NCBI GenBank assembly: GCA_018660405.1
Contig: JABJKL010000181.1
Coordinates: forward strand, 1 to 7,429
Direction of reading: 5' to 3'
Length of the DNA: 7,429 nucleotides
From: Pseudomonadota bacterium
GTDB lineage: Bacteria; Pseudomonadota; Gammaproteobacteria; Arenicellales; Arenicellaceae
The notes beneath the pieces are model-generated. The model was not told the DNA's origin, searched no databases, and saw nothing but the letters and a program-made list of their open reading frames with translations. Numbering within the stretch: position 1 is the first letter of the stretch; each line of letters begins with the position of its first letter. Positions 6,106-7,429 of the stretch are shown piece by piece. The position numbers were made by a program, and so were the translations under genes.

Positions 6106-6870
6106 CTACTCCAACAACCCAGAAAAAAAACTATTAAGTCCTTGTTCCCGGCCATTCTCCCAGGCCTTCAGAGCCGCTGTGCCAATGATCGCAATATCTG
6201 CGTGATCGCCAATAAACTTGATATCTTCGGGCGAGCAGACCCCAAACCCCACGGCCAATGGAAGATCGGTATATTGTCGGCAGCGTTGCAAAAAGCTGGA
6301 CAAATCTTCGCCCATGTTCGTCACCGCACCGGTGACACCTCTGCGGGCAACCGCATAAATGAATCCCTCGGCCGCTTTGGCGATTTCCTGCAGGCGCTCG
6401 TCACGGCTTGTCGGCGTCATGAACACGATCGGAGAAAGCCCTCGCTGCCTGGCACCCTCGAACAATTTGCCGGCCTCTTCGATGGGCAAATCGGGCACAA
6501 TAAAACCGACGCCACCGGCTTGTTGCAAACGCTCCAGATATTGCGTCTCACCCATTTTGAATACGGTGTTGTAATAACCCATCATCAGCGTTTTAAACGA
6601 GAAGCGCTCGTTAACCTTGTGCATAAACTCAAAGCAGTCGTCAACACCTACCCCTTGCTCAATAGCAAGCTGATTGGCCCGCACAAAGGTTGGCCCATCC
6701 GCAGATGGCTCAGAAAAAGGAAACTGTAGCTCGACTAAATCCACGTCAAATTTCTGCATGATTTCCAATTCTTTCAAATTGTCTTCAAACGATGGATAGC
6801 CACACACAACGTGCGTCATCACCAACGGTGATTTGGTTTTTTTACGCTCTTTAATGTAGTCAGCCAGCAC
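6106..6870 (-). CDS. trpA: Tryptophan synthase alpha chain
   Basis: The 254-aa TIM-barrel enzyme cleaves indole-3-glycerol phosphate to indole and glyceraldehyde 3-phosphate; indole then tunnels to TrpB. Catalytic Glu47 and Asp58 lie in ELQFPFSEPSADGP (equivalent to E49 and D60 of the Salmonella enzyme). Loop 6 is ARRGVTG (175-181), keeping the Thr that pairs with the catalytic Asp, and the phosphate-site motif GFGVCSPEDI is at 208-217. The core motif differs from the enteric ELGVPFSDPLADGP, and the N-terminal MTHVVCGYPSF block suggests a divergent TrpA lineage. The GTG start (6868-6870) is 2 nt after the trpB TAA, with GAGGA 6 nt upstream, so the two are co-transcribed and probably coupled. 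A longer reading to 6918 would overlap trpB by 46 bp and adds non-homologous residues. The stop is followed at once by a second stop (TAGTAA). No strong terminator is seen downstream, only a short GTCG/CGAC dyad near 6060-6075. Confidence 0.96.
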   Translation of the reverse strand: MLADYIKERKKTKSPLVMTHVVCGYPSFEDNLKELEIMQKFDVDLVELQFPFSEPSADGPTFVRANQLAIEQGVGVDDCFEFMHKVNERFSFKTLMMGYYNTVFKMGETQYLERLQQAGGVGFIVPDLPIEEAGKLFEGARQRGLSPIVFMTPTSRDERLQEIAKAAEGFIYAVARRGVTGAVTNMGEDLSSFLQRCRQYTDLPLAVGFGVCSPEDIKFIGDHADIAIIGTAALKAWENGREQGLNSFFSGLLE

Positions 6871-6872
6871 GC

Positions 6873-7429
6873 TTAATCCTCGTATTCTTTGGCTTTTTGA
6901 CAAATAAATTCGCGCCATTTTTCGTCATCGAGCGCATCGGCAACCGTAAAAATATCTTTATCGCCGCGACCCGACATATTAATTAATATCGACTCATCGG
7001 GTGACATTTTAGGAGCCTCTTTAACTGCTTGCGCAAAAGCGTGACAGCTTTCCAGAGCTGGGATCAAACCTTCGGTTTCCATGGTTAATTTGAGTGCTTG
7101 GGTAACCTCGTCGTCTGTCACCGCCTCAAAGCGAATACGGCCTTTTTTCCACTGATCCACCAAAATCGGGTTCACGCCAATGTAATCCAGCCCCGCAGCT
7201 ACCGAATGGGTGTGCAGCATATTTCCATCATCATTTTGTAGAAAAAAGGTTTTATAACCCTGCGCGACGCCCACGGACGCATCTTTATAAGCTAGTCGAG
7301 ACGCATGATTACCCTTGCCTGGCCCAAAGCCACCCGCCTCACAACCCACAAGCTCAACGCTGTTGTTATCAGGGTTATCATCGAGGAAGCCCTGAAACAG
7401 GCCAATTGCATTAGAACCACCGCCAACAC
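6873..7429 (-). CDS. trpB: Tryptophan synthase beta chain, C-terminal part (N-terminus beyond window)
   Basis: About 184 C-terminal residues are visible. They begin with VGGGSNAIG, the loop that holds the PLP phosphate, at the right edge; the PLP lysine and COMM region lie outside. Reading continues upstream of an internal GTG at 7349, so that is not the start. Active-site equivalents of Salmonella Asp305, Glu350 and Ser377 are present in AAGLDYIGVNP, IPALESCHA and NMSGRGDKDIFTV. TrpB joins indole to serine to form tryptophan. The segment HTHSVAAGLDYIGVNPIL departs from the usual YSISAGLDYPGVGPEH, matching the divergence seen in TrpA, so the pair likely evolved together. About 210-230 N-terminal residues are missing because of the window edge, not because of gene damage. 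Its promoter and any attenuator are out of view. Confidence 0.96.
   Translation of the reverse strand, partial: VGGGSNAIGLFQGFLDDNPDNNSVELVGCEAGGFGPGKGNHASRLAYKDASVGVAQGYKTFFLQNDDGNMLHTHSVAAGLDYIGVNPILVDQWKKGRIRFEAVTDDEVTQALKLTMETEGLIPALESCHAFAQAVKEAPKMSPDESILINMSGRGDKDIFTVADALDDEKWREFICQKAKEYED

Noticed and set aside
6142..6729. 195-codon plus-strand ORF opposite trpA
   Set aside because: It is the antisense shadow of a well-conserved gene, with no ribosome site and no recognisable domain.
6871..6918. Extension of trpA to 6918
   Set aside because: It overlaps the conserved end of trpB and its residues do not resemble TrpA. The GTG at 6870 has a ribosome site and family-consistent length.

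Overview
The window most resembles a chromosomal segment of a Gram-negative bacterium, probably a gammaproteobacterium. It has a Tat-exported molybdoenzyme, a DsbA-type periplasmic oxidoreductase, a TolB-like/TPR membrane protein of a kind common in marine gammaproteobacteria, and an adjacent trpB-trpA pair. The taxon is inferred from gene content only. Every complete gene lies on the minus strand. Four of the five real starts visible are not ATG (one TTG, three GTG), so start positions are argued individually.

Layout, left to right. A plus-strand gene fragment ends at 95; it may be the tail of a ketopantoate-reductase-like protein. It converges on a 570-aa membrane-anchored TolB-like/TPR protein (184-1896). 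Next is a secreted DsbA-like thiol oxidoreductase (2039-2731) with an unusual C-I-A-C active site. The gap 2732-3079 holds a possible 38-aa peptide gene that starts 13 nt after the next gene's stop, a perfect 8-bp inverted repeat and a weak promoter. Then comes a translationally coupled pair read right to left: a small [2Fe-2S] subunit (5326-5805) and a 749-aa Tat-signal molybdopterin subunit (3080-5329) of the isoquinoline 1-oxidoreductase/aldehyde oxidase type. After about 300 bp of non-coding DNA come trpA (6106-6870) and the 3' half of trpB (6873 to the edge).

The [2Fe-2S] and molybdopterin subunits should form a periplasmic hydroxylase or dehydrogenase. No FAD subunit, cytochrome c subunit or XdhC-like chaperone is visible, so its electron acceptor and substrate are unknown. 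DsbA would act in the same compartment. TrpA and TrpB make the tryptophan synthase complex and are unrelated in function to the neighbours.

The most notable structure that gene calls do not explain is a 79-bp inverted repeat (2014-2092 and 5985-6063; 70 of 79 positions identical by my hand alignment). One copy forms the last 17 codons, the stop and the 3' flank of the dsbA-like gene. The other is a gene-less copy of that same end, next to the trpA 3' end. Together they bracket about 4.05 kb carrying the molybdoenzyme, the small ORF and dsbA. This suggests a duplicated or dispersed 3'-end element, and possibly a mobile or invertible module.
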